Positions 44,241-55,800 of a stretch of DNA of 64,000 bases are shown piece by piece (position 1 is the first letter of the stretch; every line of letters starts with the position of its first letter). A program made the translations under genes and the position numbers. The DNA is from Platerodrilus igneus (taxonomy: Eukaryota; Arthropoda; Insecta; Coleoptera; Lycidae), in the NCBI GenBank assembly GCA_036346225.1, contig JARFIW010000658.1, positions 248,001 to 312,000 of the forward strand, in the 5' to 3' direction. Below the pieces are notes generated by a model. That model searched no databases. It was not told where the DNA came from and saw nothing but the letters and a program-made list of their open reading frames with translations.

Positions 44241-46122
44241 AGGTTTTATTATATAGTTCTTTATCCTCGTGACTATCAGCTATAAATCATACCTCCCAAT
44301 TTTCTAAATCTTGATCTGATATCACAAGGTCGAGAATTTCTTCTTTTTCTTTTAAGCCCAATGTAATGTCGGATGAAGAATGGCTTGAGACAAAGAAAAA
44401 CTTTTAAGATGTAAACGGCTAGTCGAGTGTTAGCTCTGGGTAGATCATGAGCTTGGGTCATGGGTGAATAAAATACCAAAAATACTTTTAATGAGCGCCA
44501 CCGAATTTTTTAATACAATAACCAACAAAATTTAACTGTGCTTGTATGAGGGGAATGCGGAAACCTTATCTTAACACCACTAACATAGCCATAAAACTTG
44601 AATTTCACTCTTTAGGACACACTTACCAAGACCTCAACCACCAGATGTCATACAGATGTCTCAGCTTTACCTGTGAACAAACAAAAGCACAACATGGACA
44701 CCATTTGTGTCCTCAAAAACATTTGCCAAAAATAGAATAATAGAATTTAGGCACCTAAAATATACTGAGGGAATTTATTTTCATTACACACACTTTTTAT
44801 TTAAGGAGGACTTGGACTATTTTTTAAATGTTGAATAATAAAACGTCTTTCAAAAACAAAAGGAATTCTATTAAGATAAATTTGTGATTATATATATGTG
44901 ACTGCAATATTTAAGTTTGTATCATTCTCATAATTTTTTCATAATAATTCTAATGAAGTTTTACATTCAAAATTAAGATCTATGAGTAGATCATATCTAT
45001 AAAATTTGATTAGATAAACATATAATTTATTAACTGTTCATAACACATAAGTTTATGTTAATCAGAGAAGTACTTCTTTGATCATTACAACAAAAATTAA
45101 TTATCAAAGAGCAGACATTTTAAAATGCAAATATTCTAGTTTAATTGTAATCTACAATAAACACGCGAATTTCATATATCAATGAAAGTGCCTTTACAAG
45201 ATCTGAAAGTCTTTAAACATAATGTAAACTTTATCAAGACAGCATATGGCGTCTAGATTGGAAAACGGAATCTCATATTTTTTTGTCTGACATAAGTTGT
45301 CATTCAGAATTTGATAACATACACGGTTTGCGTACATGTGCAAACAAACTGTACAACAAGATACTTATTCGTCGATGTTACTGGCTTTTTAAAAAACTAC
45401 TTTATATTTACTTTACTCAAACTATTAATGTTGGATAATTCATAATAATTTACTATAATTTCAAAGCTAACAAAATTAAAAAACACTCACGTGCCTCGAA
45501 AATGTACTGCAGGTGCCATACCTTGACGTCAGCTGTCGGACATTTCCAGCGTAATATCCGTGTGCGATATTAGTCATCGGTAAGTTTAAAATATCGGGGT
45601 TCCATGTGGAATCAGCGTTTACTTTACTACATATTAAATTGAATAGAACGAAACCATAATTCTTTGCTTTAAATTACTGCCATAGAAATTTGTTTTAGTT
45701 TATTATCGAAAATGTTGTTGAAGATATGTCCTTAAGATATTGCACTAAGATGAAAAATATTAGTATAATCTATTGTATTAATATATACCAACTGTCTAAA
45801 ATGATGTCCAAAGGGGTTCCATATTCTCTACTTTTTCTTAACTTTGTTAGAAGCCATGTGTTTCGACAGGGCCATATTGACTCTACCTCGTCTGCAAAAG
45901 CGGCTTGCACTCTCGGACGTTGAGAATAAAGTACCGACTGTCAACTCGACAGCGCTTGGCAACGAACTTTAAAGTATAGATATACAAGAATCCATGCGTT
46001 ATTACGAATATTATATATTAATTTTTATTGGATGATAATTCACAAATTAAATACTTTAAAATACAGCTGTTTTATTTTTATTTTATTGAACTAAATGTAA
46101 CTAGGAAAAAAAATACGTTACA
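44241..46122. repeat. Repeat B, second copy of the 1.9-kb element
   Basis: Homologous to repeat A across its conserved ends, with an AT-rich diverged middle. It splits the Tx1-like LINE between the region reading IAVWDEIQPSIQKS and the region starting LKKLNSTRDN, which fixes its boundaries to within a few bases: right end ATACGTTACA at 46,122, left end near 44,240. It lacks the TGTAACG left end seen in A. A 64-codon frame (44,546-44,740) is shared only in pieces with A and is not convincing. Confidence 0.7.
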
Positions 46123-46886
46123 CTCTTTTGAATAGATGGTTGTATTTCATCCCACACTGCTATCAAATCTGAGAGAAAAACGTTTGTCTTTTTACTATAG
46201 TTTTGTGAAAGCGTTTTAGAATACATGAGCCAAGGCCAGGAGGTTTCCAGGTTATTGCTTTCCGCGATTAGAAGTTTCATTAATACTGCCCAATTTTGAT
46301 TTTGACCGCTATTAATTAATCGATGACCAAGAAAGATCCTAAAACAGTTTCGTTTAGTGATTAAGTGTATCAATCCAATTCCGCCTTTGAATGACTGGTA
46401 AATGAAGATCTTTTGATTTTATCCAGTGTTTTGCGGACCACACAAATTGTATGAATCGTTTTTGAAAATGGTATAGATTTGCAGTGCTTAAAGGCAAAGG
46501 TTGCAAGTAGTGCCAAAGTTTGGGGGCTACATACTTGTTGACTATCACTTTGCGACCCTTAATAGATAAGCCGGGATATTTTTGTTTGTAAAATGTTAGC
46601 GACGTGTCTATTTTTAATAAGATCTTTTCCATGGCTACTTGACAATCTTGCAGTATATTTTCCGATAAGGAAACGCTCAATACCGTTATGTGAGTGGATG
46701 ACCATTTAAAGTCAAGTGGAGTGTCTTTTCTTTGTTTCCACGAGCCAATCCATATTCCTTTAGACTTGCTGTTGTTGAGGATTGCACCAGAATGGTCTTG
46801 GAACTGTTCAAAGACGTCCTTAAATATTTGGAAATCCGATTCCTTTGAAATAAAAATTGATACGTCATCTGCGTATACGCTAACAA
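46123..46886 (-). pseudogene. Tx1/L1-like LINE, reverse transcriptase part
   Basis: Minus strand. The open part begins exactly at the catalytic box SVYADDVSIFISKE. It continues NNSKSKGIWIGSWK, TPLDFKWSSTHITVLSVSLS, YKQKYPGLSIKGRKVIVNKY and FQKRFIQFVWSAKHW. YADD is intact but everything upstream (endonuclease and first RT motifs) is missing; a TG-rich repeat lies there instead. It is 5'-truncated and inactive. Confidence 0.8.
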
Positions 46887-47015
46887 CTACATGTGTGTGT
46901 GTAGTGTGTGTGTGTGTGCGTGCGGGCGCAAGGGCATGTGTTATGTGTGTGTTTGTGTGTGCGCGTGCGTGAGTGCGTCCGTGCGTGAGTGCGTGCGTGC
47001 GTGTGCGGAAGTAAA
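46887..47015. repeat. TG-rich repeat abutting the LINE
   Basis: GTGTGTGTAGTGTGTG, then GGGCGCAAGGGCATGTGTTATG, (GT)n and a GTGCGTGAG tract. GGGCATGTGTTATGTGTGTG is shared with the repeat at 38 and 40-41 kb. A spurious His/Thr-rich N-terminal extension of the LINE frame comes from it. Confidence 0.75.
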
Positions 47016-48504
47016 CAGTTTCCGGGAACATGGAATGTTGATGGTCAGGCTAAGCGAGATTTAATTTTTAGCGACCTTGCATTCTCGAAAAAAATTTATG
47101 TGATTGTAAAATAAAAAAGTTATTTTACGGTAAGAAAAAATTGTAATAAAGAAGTTAACATAATAGTCACGCGGCGTCTCAAACAGTTTTTTACTCTAGT
47201 TGGTTATTTGTAGACGTGTATGGGAATAATACTTATAGGTAACAATAATTGTTGCAGTTAATTAGTTTAAAATTGTTATATTTTATAGATAGCTTATCGT
47301 CAATTTAAAAATAAAGTTAATACACTGCTCAGAAATCAAACCCGTTGCGGCGAAGACAGCGCGGAATAATTAAATACTGCATATTTATACAATATTTTTA
47401 AGACTATTTAGAAAAATTCCTTTCGGAACAAAAGGTAGTTCTAAATTATTCAAACGTACGCTATATCAAAAAGAAGACGGGTATTGCAAATAATAAAATC
47501 TAATTGGTCTTTGCTTTTTATAGCTCTACGATACAAAATTGGAGACAATTAACTTCTAAATATATGGTTTAATATAATTAAGCAAATTTCGAAAGATATA
47601 AAGATTTTAACATTTGAAAAATAACATATTGCCGTAGTTTAATTAAAACTGATTAGTTTTAATGATCAGCGCTGCGGCAACAACTCAAAGCTTTGTACTT
47701 ATAGAATTAATTACTAGATTGTGTTGTTGTACCAACATCATAGTCTAAATATCAAAGGTGAGATGAATAAACTTTTGACAACCATAAAAAATAAAAATGG
47801 GAGCAAACCCACGGCGGCATTTACTAAGAACAACCACTTACTAATTACGGGGGCAATATAACATAAACTACCAGTCATTTTCCTAGTCATCTTGCGAAGA
47901 TCATTAACAACCTACTCTGTAACAGTGCATTATTTAGCGGCACAGTAGTTTTTGGTGAACCGAAAGGGTATGCATCATCTTCACTATTTATAGTTCTAAG
48001 TTTTATGCTTCTTTAACATGAGAGTCCACCGCCTAATATGAAATCTATGGCATACAAAAAACTTTGATATTGACAGTTGACTTAATTCTTACATTCATCA
48101 AAAATTACCCAAAAACCGCTCTCTTGCAATACCGTATTAAACTATCGACTGCACAGGCGTAAACTAAGAAATCAAGAAATAAAATAAATGAAGTTTAACA
48201 ACTAAAGAATAACGCCCGCGTTTGGCTTCTATTTTGTTATCTCTCACACGATATGCGTAATATTAGCTACCGTTTTCGACTTTACTTTGTCATTTTTTAA
48301 CACTCACGCTATAGCAGAGATATGCAGGTACATAATTATTTAAGATTTGTGTTGGTAGAAAGATAAATGAATTAGCTCTCTATTAAAACGATGATCAGAA
48401 AAATTTGTAGAAGTGGATCCGTTGATTAAATAAATAAGGCGAAGTTGTCTATAGCGATTTTGCCTTTTAATTTTTTTACCACCAAACAAAATAATACATA
48501 GTGG
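47016..48504. other. AT-rich sequence with no recognisable gene
   Basis: Only a small imperfect hairpin (47,629-47,680) stands out. Confidence 0.5.
47629..47680. repeat. Imperfect 52-nt hairpin
   Basis: TTGCCGTAG pairs with CTGCGGCAA and ATTAAAACT pairs with AGTTTTAAT, with a small asymmetric internal loop. Confidence 0.55.
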
Positions 48505-49500
48505 TAAATACTCATCGCATCAAAAAAAGAAAAAATACGTGTTCAATATTTTTTTAAAAGCTATCCAATGACACCAAAATTGAACCCCCACCCCCTGGGG
48601 GTAGGGGTGGGGCAATTTTAAAAGTTTAAGTGGAAACCCCCATTTGTTATTGCAGATTTGGATTCCGCAGGATAAATTACCACAAATTGACCTACGATAC
48701 AAGCCATTTTGGATAATAGAAGGCGTTGTAATCGGCAAAACCAAAATAGGGTACAAAAACATTTGAAATCGAAAAATGTCAGAATTACATTCATATTTAG
48801 TATTCATTTCGTTACTAGCTTTTGATATTATTTCGTGATGTCTCTGTCTGAAAGAGAAAGAATAATTGTCTTGATGTCAACCGATTTCTAAATCTACTGT
48901 GAGTCGAACAGTGAATCGTTTTGAGCGAACTGGTTCGGTGAAGGATGAACCAAGATCTGGAAGACCTAAAAGCGCGACAAATGATCAGAAAGCATTAGAG
49001 GTGTTACTGCATTTTCAAGAAAACTGTCATTCATCGAGTAGAAAAGTAGCTCAACAGGTAGGAGTGAGTCATCATTCAGTTCTTAAGGTTATGAAGCTGC
49101 ACAGATATCCCTATAAAATTAATCTTGTACAAGAACTTTTAGAAAATGATTTTGATCGTAGACTTGAGTTTTGCGAAACGATAATGCAACGGTATGATAA
49201 TAATAATAGACTTTTTTTGGACTTGCTTCTCTGATGATTGCAGCGCCATCTGCAAAAAACCTAAAAAAATTATGACTAACATTTTGTGGCGAATCCGAAT
49301 CTGCAATAACAAATGGGGGTTCCCACTTAAACTTTTAAAGTTGCCCCACCCCTACCCCCAGGAGGTGGGGGGGGGGTTCAATTTTGGTGTCATTGGATAG
49401 CTTTTAACAAAATATTGAACACGTATTTTTCTTTTTTTGATGCGATCAGTATTTCCCAAAATATTTGACCGTTCCGGGACTTTTCTATCACTCTGTATAT
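48505..49500 (+). mobile_element. Mariner/IS630-like element with long inverted repeats
   Basis: Arms 48,505-48,670 and 49,290-49,454 are inverted repeats of about 165 bp (TAAATACTCATCGCATCAAA, CTATCCAATGACACCAAAAT, CCCCACCCC, TTTAAGTGGGAACCCCCAT-type). On the right the sequence continues to CTTTTCTATCACTCTGTATA, an end typical of IS630/mariner-like elements. The left side lacks this outer part. The centre encodes only the transposase N-terminus. Confidence 0.75.
48899..49234 (+). pseudogene. Transposase DNA-binding domain, truncated
   Basis: The frame (upstream start lost) has TVNRFERTGSVKDEPRSGRP, ATNDQKALEVLLHFQEN, SSRKVAQQVGVSHHSVLKVM, YPYKINLVQELLENDFDRRL and EFCETIMQRYDNN. These are the paired helix-turn-helix and linker of mariner/IS630-like transposases common in insects. 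The frame then runs into the inverted repeat. The DDE catalytic domain is deleted, so it could at most bind DNA. Confidence 0.75.
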
Positions 49501-50262
49501 TACATTACGAGTGCTGAAACTAACCTTTTCCTTACGATTTGAAATGTTTCGCGCTCGGCTACGTTTGTGCGACAGTTCCACGGTCCTGAAAGTTACTTTT
49601 GGACAGTGATATACATTATAATTTGAATAAGGGCCACTATACTTGCGGCCACGTCCCCAATGCTCCACCAAAAGGTACTACATTAGGTTTAAACGCGAAA
49701 ATATAACGTGCTTCAAATTAAACCTAACTACAAAATTAATCCATCCTAAATAAAAATCTAATAACCTGAAACAAAAACTAAAAATAGGGTTTGAATAAAG
49801 GTGTCCCTAGCGTTGATTTTGGAGTGTGTCTGATCAACAAGACACACGCGAAAGTTAAAGATGAGGAATCCGTAATACCAGGTAGCAGTCGCCAGGTCTG
49901 CTTACCGATGCGACCTGACGGGTCGACTTAAAACTATCCAAAGCTAGCTAACTAATTAAAAATGGATTCAAATTTTAAAGCATTCGCCAAATATTTGAAT
50001 AGTAAATCCAGCTATTTTACCTGCTCTATGTATTTACAAGTTCGTCCTCCCTGGTCTAAGTAATTTAGCCTAAACCCGTTCCTAGCTTTCCCTATCATGC
50101 CCTAGCTGATTTATATTATAATTACAATCTTCTCTAGTACATTCTTCCTTCCTATTAAAATGCTGCCACGAAAAATGGCGGCAGAACGTCAGAAAAAAAA
50201 CCAAACAATTCAAGCCCCAAAATAATATAATACATGCAAATACATATAAAATATAAATATAA

Positions 50263-50265
<3 letters not shown>
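49501..50265. other. Unassigned sequence
   Basis: Contains a short SINE remnant (next entry); otherwise nothing recognised. Confidence 0.45.
49657..49686 (-). repeat. SINE 3' fragment
   Basis: CAATGCTCCACC--AAGGTACTACATT matches the reverse complement of the SINE tail (AATGTAGTACCTTCGGGTGG). Only about 30 bp remains. Confidence 0.55.

Positions 50266-50313
<48 letters not shown>
50266..50313. repeat. (AT)n microsatellite
   Basis: About 24 AT units; it gives rise to spurious Tyr/Ile-repeat frames. Confidence 0.97.
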
Positions 50314-50316
<3 letters not shown>

Positions 50317-51089
50317 AAATAAACATCTAAAAGCATAAGCATGTAACAGTGCATTTAGCAGAAGCATCACCCAAATAAATTATCAGGTGCACTCGCATAA
50401 GCATTATGTTGGCTGGCGCCATTACACACAAGAACGTGCGCGTTAAATTATTCCTAAATTTTCTTATTAATACAAATCAATGCTTATGCGAGTACACCCG
50501 CCACAATTTTATTCTTACCTTAATTATAAATTTTTCCAGCATCCGAAGACCTGGTCGTCTGCCTACGTCTATTTGTTTCTTACTTCTATGGGGATGGTTA
50601 TGCACTGTTATAGTCCTGGAGGGTATGCACTAAACTTTCTTTGGGTGGGGGGTCACAATCACTATCACTTTAAAAGTCCTGGAGGAGGGGCGCGGTTTCA
50701 CTCTAATTTATTTCTTTATTTATTACACTGATTTAAATTAATCAGGTTTTCTGATTTAGTTTGTTATTATTTATTTGTTTTCGTTTATTACCGATTTTCC
50801 TGTGGGATAGCGATTGCTTTAGTGATGTGGGGGGGGCGCCGTGCATATTAGACTTTTATTATTATTTTTATATTATTATTACTTTATTTTATTATTTTTT
50901 ATTTTTTTTTTATATTTTTTTCTCTCTTTTTTTTTTACACGTTATGGTTATCATGCTCATATCATTTCTCACGCCAAGTCAAAATTAAAGTTTTCCAATG
51001 CTCCCTACGCCCTCCCTTTACCTTCCGATTTACACGCGGTTATCATCGCCCAATCTCGCGACCCTTCCCGAAAATTCTTTGAAGGCGGT
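50314..51089. other. Unassigned sequence, probably LINE 3' flank
   Basis: Contains TCCTGGAGGGTATGCAC and TCCTGGAGGAGGGGCGCGG phrases, a G-run and T-rich tracts. Part may be the 3' untranslated region of the minus-strand LINE that follows, but no tail was identified. Confidence 0.35.
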
Positions 51090-52840
51090 CCCTGTTAACA
51101 GTTGCACCATTTTATGATCGAGCTTCACCTCAATCTTACCTCTAGCTTCTATGCTCGGTATAAATTTGTGGATCAACCTGCCCGTGGCAGCGTTGTTCCA
51201 CCTCTCTTCCCATTGTTGAATTGACTTTTCGCGCAGTTTCCTTTTAATATGGGACCTCGGTATCGACGAATGTGATATCTGAAAGTCGTCCGTCGCGGCC
51301 TCTTTAGCTAATTTGTCAGCCCTATCATTCCCTACGTTACCATCGTGCGACCTAACCCAACAGAACTTTAAACGTCAAAACTCGAGCGCCGTATACGCTA
51401 TCCTCCAGACGTCCGCCTGGAGGTCTGTCGAGGTGTTCATGTTTGTTAAAGCTGTCAGCGCTGATTTACTGTCGCTGATTATATAATATTCATCTCTGCC
51501 CACGTGGTTTATTACGTAATCGATTGCCTCTCGTATGGCTACCAATTCGCACTGGAAAATAGTGCTCCACTGTACTGCACGTAAGCTTTCCAATTTAACT
51601 TATTGTCAATCTTTACCCCGAGATATGTAATTGCTTCCTTAAACGGTATTTTCTCCCCGCTCTAGTCTAGGGAGTCGCTGTCCCGGTTTTTTTCCGAAAT
51701 AAAGCGCCTCTGACTTCGCAGGGTTAAATTTTAATTTTACTGCCTGCGACCATTCGTGTAGTTTATTAAGCGCCTCGTTCGGTTTTGGGCGCATATCCAT
51801 TAACAATCGCGATCTGACAATTAAAAGCGTATCATCCGCAAACCCAACGATTGAGCATCCTGTGGGTAACTTGGCCCTAAAGATGCTCTCATACAATAAC
51901 TTCCAAAATGTGTGACCAGAGCATGACCCCTGCGGGCATCCCCTTTCCACCTCGCGCGACAAAACTTCACCCGGAATTTCAACCTGTGCCAATCGCCTCG
52001 AGAAATAACTCTTGACCAAAGACATCAAGTTTCGTGGACAACCCTATTTTCCAACTCGCAAACAATTAATGGCCACCAGACAGCATCAAATGCTCCTGAA
52101 ATGTCCAAAGCAACAACGATACAATACTCCTTTGCATCTCTCGCCTACTTAATTTCCCCGACAACAAACTCTAATGCGTCGATAGTCGACTTTCCCTCCA
52201 TAAAACCGAACTGTCGGTTATTAAAACCGCCGCTGTCACGCACTAAGTGCTCAACTCGGGTAGTCATAACGCGATCCAAAGCTTTCCCCAGCACCGGTAG
52301 CAAGCTAATTGGACGATAGCTGCCTGGGTCTGACGCATCCGCCTTTTTAGGTTTAGGTATGAATTTCACGTTCTGGACTTTCCAGCAACGCGCAAAGACG
52401 CCCCTTTCTAGACAAAGATTAAACAACCCGACAAAGACACACGGGGCTAAGCGGCACGCCTTCAGAGCTGCGTCTGAAGTGATTCCGTCATGCCCCGGTG
52501 CCTTCTTAGGACTCATCCTCCTAAGAGCCCTGACGACCTCGTGAACTAGGATTGCCTTATCGGCACCTGTTCCTTGCGCCTCTGTAGCTTCCCGACGTAC
52601 TAAATCGTGCGACCCCTCATCCTCCTCGGGATTATCCAAAGGGAAGAATTTCTCTAATAAATATTCCGCCGTGGTTTTAAAACCTTCCGTATATACGCCA
52701 TTTGTCTTTCTTATGTTACCGAGCGCGATTTTCTGTTGTTTACCCCTTATTACGCGGTATGCGGTTCCCCAAGGTTCTTTCTGTGAGTTTTGCGTGCAAC
52801 AGTGATATACGGCACTTTTTCCTAAGACCACAATATAAGT
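51090..52840 (-). pseudogene. R1/I-group LINE: reverse transcriptase and RNase H
   Basis: Minus strand. Pre-RT linker (SQKEPWGTAYRVIRGK), then RT blocks RRMSPKKAPGHDGITSDAAL, RCWKVQNVKFIPKPKKADA, GSYRPISLLPVLGKALDRVM, RQFGFMEGKSTIDALEFVV, REVERGCPQGSCSGHTFWKL, catalytic GFADDTLLIV and KLKFNPAKSEALYFG. RNase H follows (FQCELVAIREAIDYVINHV, ISDSKSALTALTNMN, then KFCWVRSHDGNVGNDRADKL). RNase H after RT marks the I/R1 group. Frameshifts near 52,030-52,150 and 51,600 split it. The 5' part, endonuclease included, is missing at the edge of a mariner-like element. Confidence 0.85.
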
Positions 52841-52882
52841 CTAACAAACAACATAGAATTAATGTATTTTTAACAAAATATA

Positions 52883-54171
52883 GGGTGTTTCAAATTGCGC
52901 AGTTTTTTTTAACAATAAATAAGACACATAATTTGCATTCATTTTCAAAAACTTTTTATTGATAATTAAAGTATCACTAATGACATTTATATGCGAAAAA
53001 TAATATCTGCCAAATGGTCTCCTCTTGCAGCTCCACAGACGTCCACTGTTTTGTTAAAATTTTCAATGACATTTTGACATAATTGAGACTATCTCACCAA
53101 TAACACCAATAATTTCATCTTTCAAAGCAGGAATCGATTGTGAATTGTTTTTATAAACCTGGCTTTTCACATAACCCAAAGAAAATAGTCTAATGGAGTC
53201 AAATCACATGATCTTGGTGGCCAATTAACATCACCGTTTCTTGACATTACACGTTTAGGAAATTTTTCTTTCAATAAAGCAATTGTTTCTTGTGCGGAGT
53301 GAAATGTAGCGCCATCCTGTTGAAACCAAATATCCTCTAGAAGTCTAGATCAATATTCATTAATTCAGGCTACAAAAATTCGGTTATCATCCGACAATAT
53401 CAATCACCATTGACAGTTTCAGCTTCACCAGCAGCATTTTCAAAGAAGTAAGGTCCAATTATATCACCTGACCATAATGCACACCAAACAGTAACTCGTT
53501 TAGAATGTATAAGTTTCTCATGAATAATTCGTGGATTTTTCTTACCCCAGATACGACAATTTTGTTTATTGACATAGCCACCAAGTTCAAAATGTGCCTC
53601 ATTGGAAAACATGATTTCTTGAGAAAAATCAGTCTGTTGTTCATTGATGAAATTGACAAATAAATGACGTTTTAAATGATCTAATGGCTTTAGTGCATGT
53701 GTTATTTGAACCTTATATGCCTTCAGAGCTAAAACTTTGTGCAAAATACGCCATGTTGTTGATCCACCAAGCCCAACTTGTTGTGAACGTCGTCTAATGG
53801 ACATTTTAGGATCTTCAGCAACACTATCACGAACCAAATCAATATTTTCTTGTAAACGATCGCTACGACTGAATTTTTCACTTTTTTGACCTTCCACCGA
53901 ACCGGTATTTTAGTAATTCGACCAATAGTGCTTTCAGCTGGACGATTATGTAAACCATAAAATTCACCTAGTTTTCTAAAAACACTTTTCACAGAACGCT
54001 GGTTTTCATAAAATAATTCAACAATTTGAACGCGTTGTTGTATCGTGCACGAAACCATTTTTATAATTGTCATACATCACACTTCTTAAATGTTAAAATA
54101 CCCAGACGAATTCAGTGCGCCATCTATATTTTACCTATTTTTTTAAAAAACCCGTGCAATTTAAAACACCC
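52883..54171 (-). mobile_element. Mariner/IS630-like element
   Basis: Ends GGGTGTTTCAAATTGCGCAG (left) and, inverted, GGGTGTTTTAAATTGCACGG (right) form terminal inverted repeats. The 1.3-kb interior encodes a full-length but broken transposase on the minus strand. Insertion is beside the 5'-truncated R1-like LINE. Confidence 0.82.
52985..54076 (-). pseudogene. Mariner/IS630-like transposase (broken)
   Basis: N-terminus MVSCTIQQRVQIVELFYENQ, RSVKSVFRKLGEFYG and RPAESTIGRI. It shifts frame near 53,890, then QENIDLVRDSVAEDPKMSIR, RRSQQVGLGGSTTWRILHKV, KPLDHLKRHLFVNF, MFSNEAHFELGGYVNKQNCR, SKRVTVWCALWSGDIIGPYF and FENAAGEAETVNGD. The first catalytic Asp (family FSDEAHF) is Asn here. Downstream to about 53,000 the C-terminal part is present with multiple stops. 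Inactive. Confidence 0.82.
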
Positions 54172-54984
54172 GTTATTATTATATACAAGATACTTTATTT
54201 TGAAGAATAACAAGAAATAGGAATAGAAGCGCGAACAAGAACTTTTATAAAAATAGGTCATTTGCAGTTGTAAGAGTATGCAACCAACCATACTCCTAAC
54301 TGACCAATAAGCATGCAGCATGCAAATAAATAGCATTACGCATAAAGGATTCCTCAGTCGATAATGGATTTCGTCCGACACCCACCGAATACAAAATAGA
54401 ACCGTCCGAATGTACAATACAAACAAATCTCGGTACAAAAGGAGTTCCAAGCGTTAGAACAAATAACTTCTTATTGTTTCCTTTTTAAGGAAGTCACCAA
54501 ACTTCTTGGAAGAAACCTAAGAATAGTGAAAGATGGAAGTCACTTAGTTCCTCGTTTACTAAGGATTTTCCTTCAGATTATCTCGTTGAAGTGAACGCTG
54601 ACGCTATGGACAGAATCCCGCCATAACTTAGACCGATCTATACTTCCGAAGCCACAAAGACCATATTTTAGAGCACGTGACGCCAACAAGCACGCTAGAA
54701 TTGGGAACATTGTAACGCGCCGCCTGTGTAAACATAAGGTAATCTTTATAGTTAGTAAGGTTGGTTAAGGTAGTGATTATGCTTCTCAGTAAATACGTCA
54801 TATGGGTATTTCCTGCCGACCAATAGCATAATAGGTTTGTTTGAAAGCGGTGTCAAACAGGTACAAGGCAATTAGTTGATATTCGGGTCCGCGAGAATTC
54901 AGGTAGCAGCAGTAAGCGTATGCTTGTCGTACTTTTATTTATGTTATTAATAATTGAATAATCTCAATTAATTATTAGTAAGAG
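54172..54984. other. Unassigned sequence with an LTR-like start
   Basis: TGTAACGCGCCGCCTGTGTA at 54,711 begins like the LTRs of this window (TGTAACG) and the following 270 bp are less AT-rich. It may be a truncated LTR cut by the LINE 3' end at 54,985. Nothing else recognised. Confidence 0.35.
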
Positions 54985-55800
54985 GGGATCATCAGCATTA
55001 CGTCTTCAGCCTGGAATTGGTTAGATGCGTACCCTCATTGTTTCCTATTCCGAACTAACCTACACATTTTCCTGAAATTTGCACAGTCTGTATGTATCAC
55101 TATCTGCGTGCAAAAGTCTGGTCTTGGTGTGCCTCTACTTCTTTTTTCCTATCTCTGCTTGTAATATATCCCGTACTAGTCTCCAAAAATGCCTTAGAAC
55201 GTATCCTACCCTTCTATTTCCCCAAAAAAAATTTTGTTTTTCTTAGATATCTTTCTTCCTATACTATTTCTATAACCTATTTGTTATTAACCTAGTTTGT
55301 CCATGCTATCATCATTATACATCTGAAGCACAACATTCCAGAAGGCTTCTATCTCTTTCTGTTTACATTTTCTACTGCCCCTATTTCGTAGACGTACTGT
55401 GCTGTGCTCCACACATAAGCTTTGAACAATTTTCTTCTTGTCTCTATGTTTGTTGTCTTTGGGCATATCCGCTGTTCTTTCTTGTTAGATGTATTTTGGT
55501 AACCTTTTTTGTTTTACAATTATATAACCTATTTAACAGATATTCAGTAGTATGTAAAAGGGGTTAAGCAGCCTGTGGCTCCCAAGTTCCACCAGCACTT
55601 GAATATTTGTCGAATTAATAGTTTTTCCAATATATCATTTCGCTCAATCAACATTAGTTGAAAATATTTCACAACACTCACTAGTAGTTGTTTATAATAA
55701 TTATCAAATTTAACTGCACTTATTTTTTCGTCATTAAATATTCCGTCTTGAAACTAGTTGAACGCGTACCTCCACTTCTTTATGTTCTAAGCTAGCCTAC
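54985..55800 (-). repeat. RTE 3' module, copy 2
   Basis: Same composite as 17,683-18,421 on the opposite strand: 3' block, then LINE C-terminal sequence, ending with CTGAAGACGTAATGCTGATG on the minus strand. Blocks at 55.53-55.69 and 55.85-56.04 kb carry the GGCTG-TTAACCCC landmarks. The sequence CGAGCTGTATATGGGCTGTT (minus strand, about 55.84 kb) is the unoccupied version of the SINE target in copy 1. Confidence 0.75.

Noticed and set aside
46890..47031. His/Thr/Arg-rich N-terminal extension of the LINE frame
   Set aside because: It is the TG-rich repeat translated in the antisense direction, not LINE protein.
50082..50370. Tyr/Ile-repeat open frames
   Set aside because: Translation of the (AT)n microsatellite.
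52101..52319. Plus-strand frame opposite the R1-like reverse transcriptase
   Set aside because: Shadow of the minus-strand coding relic.
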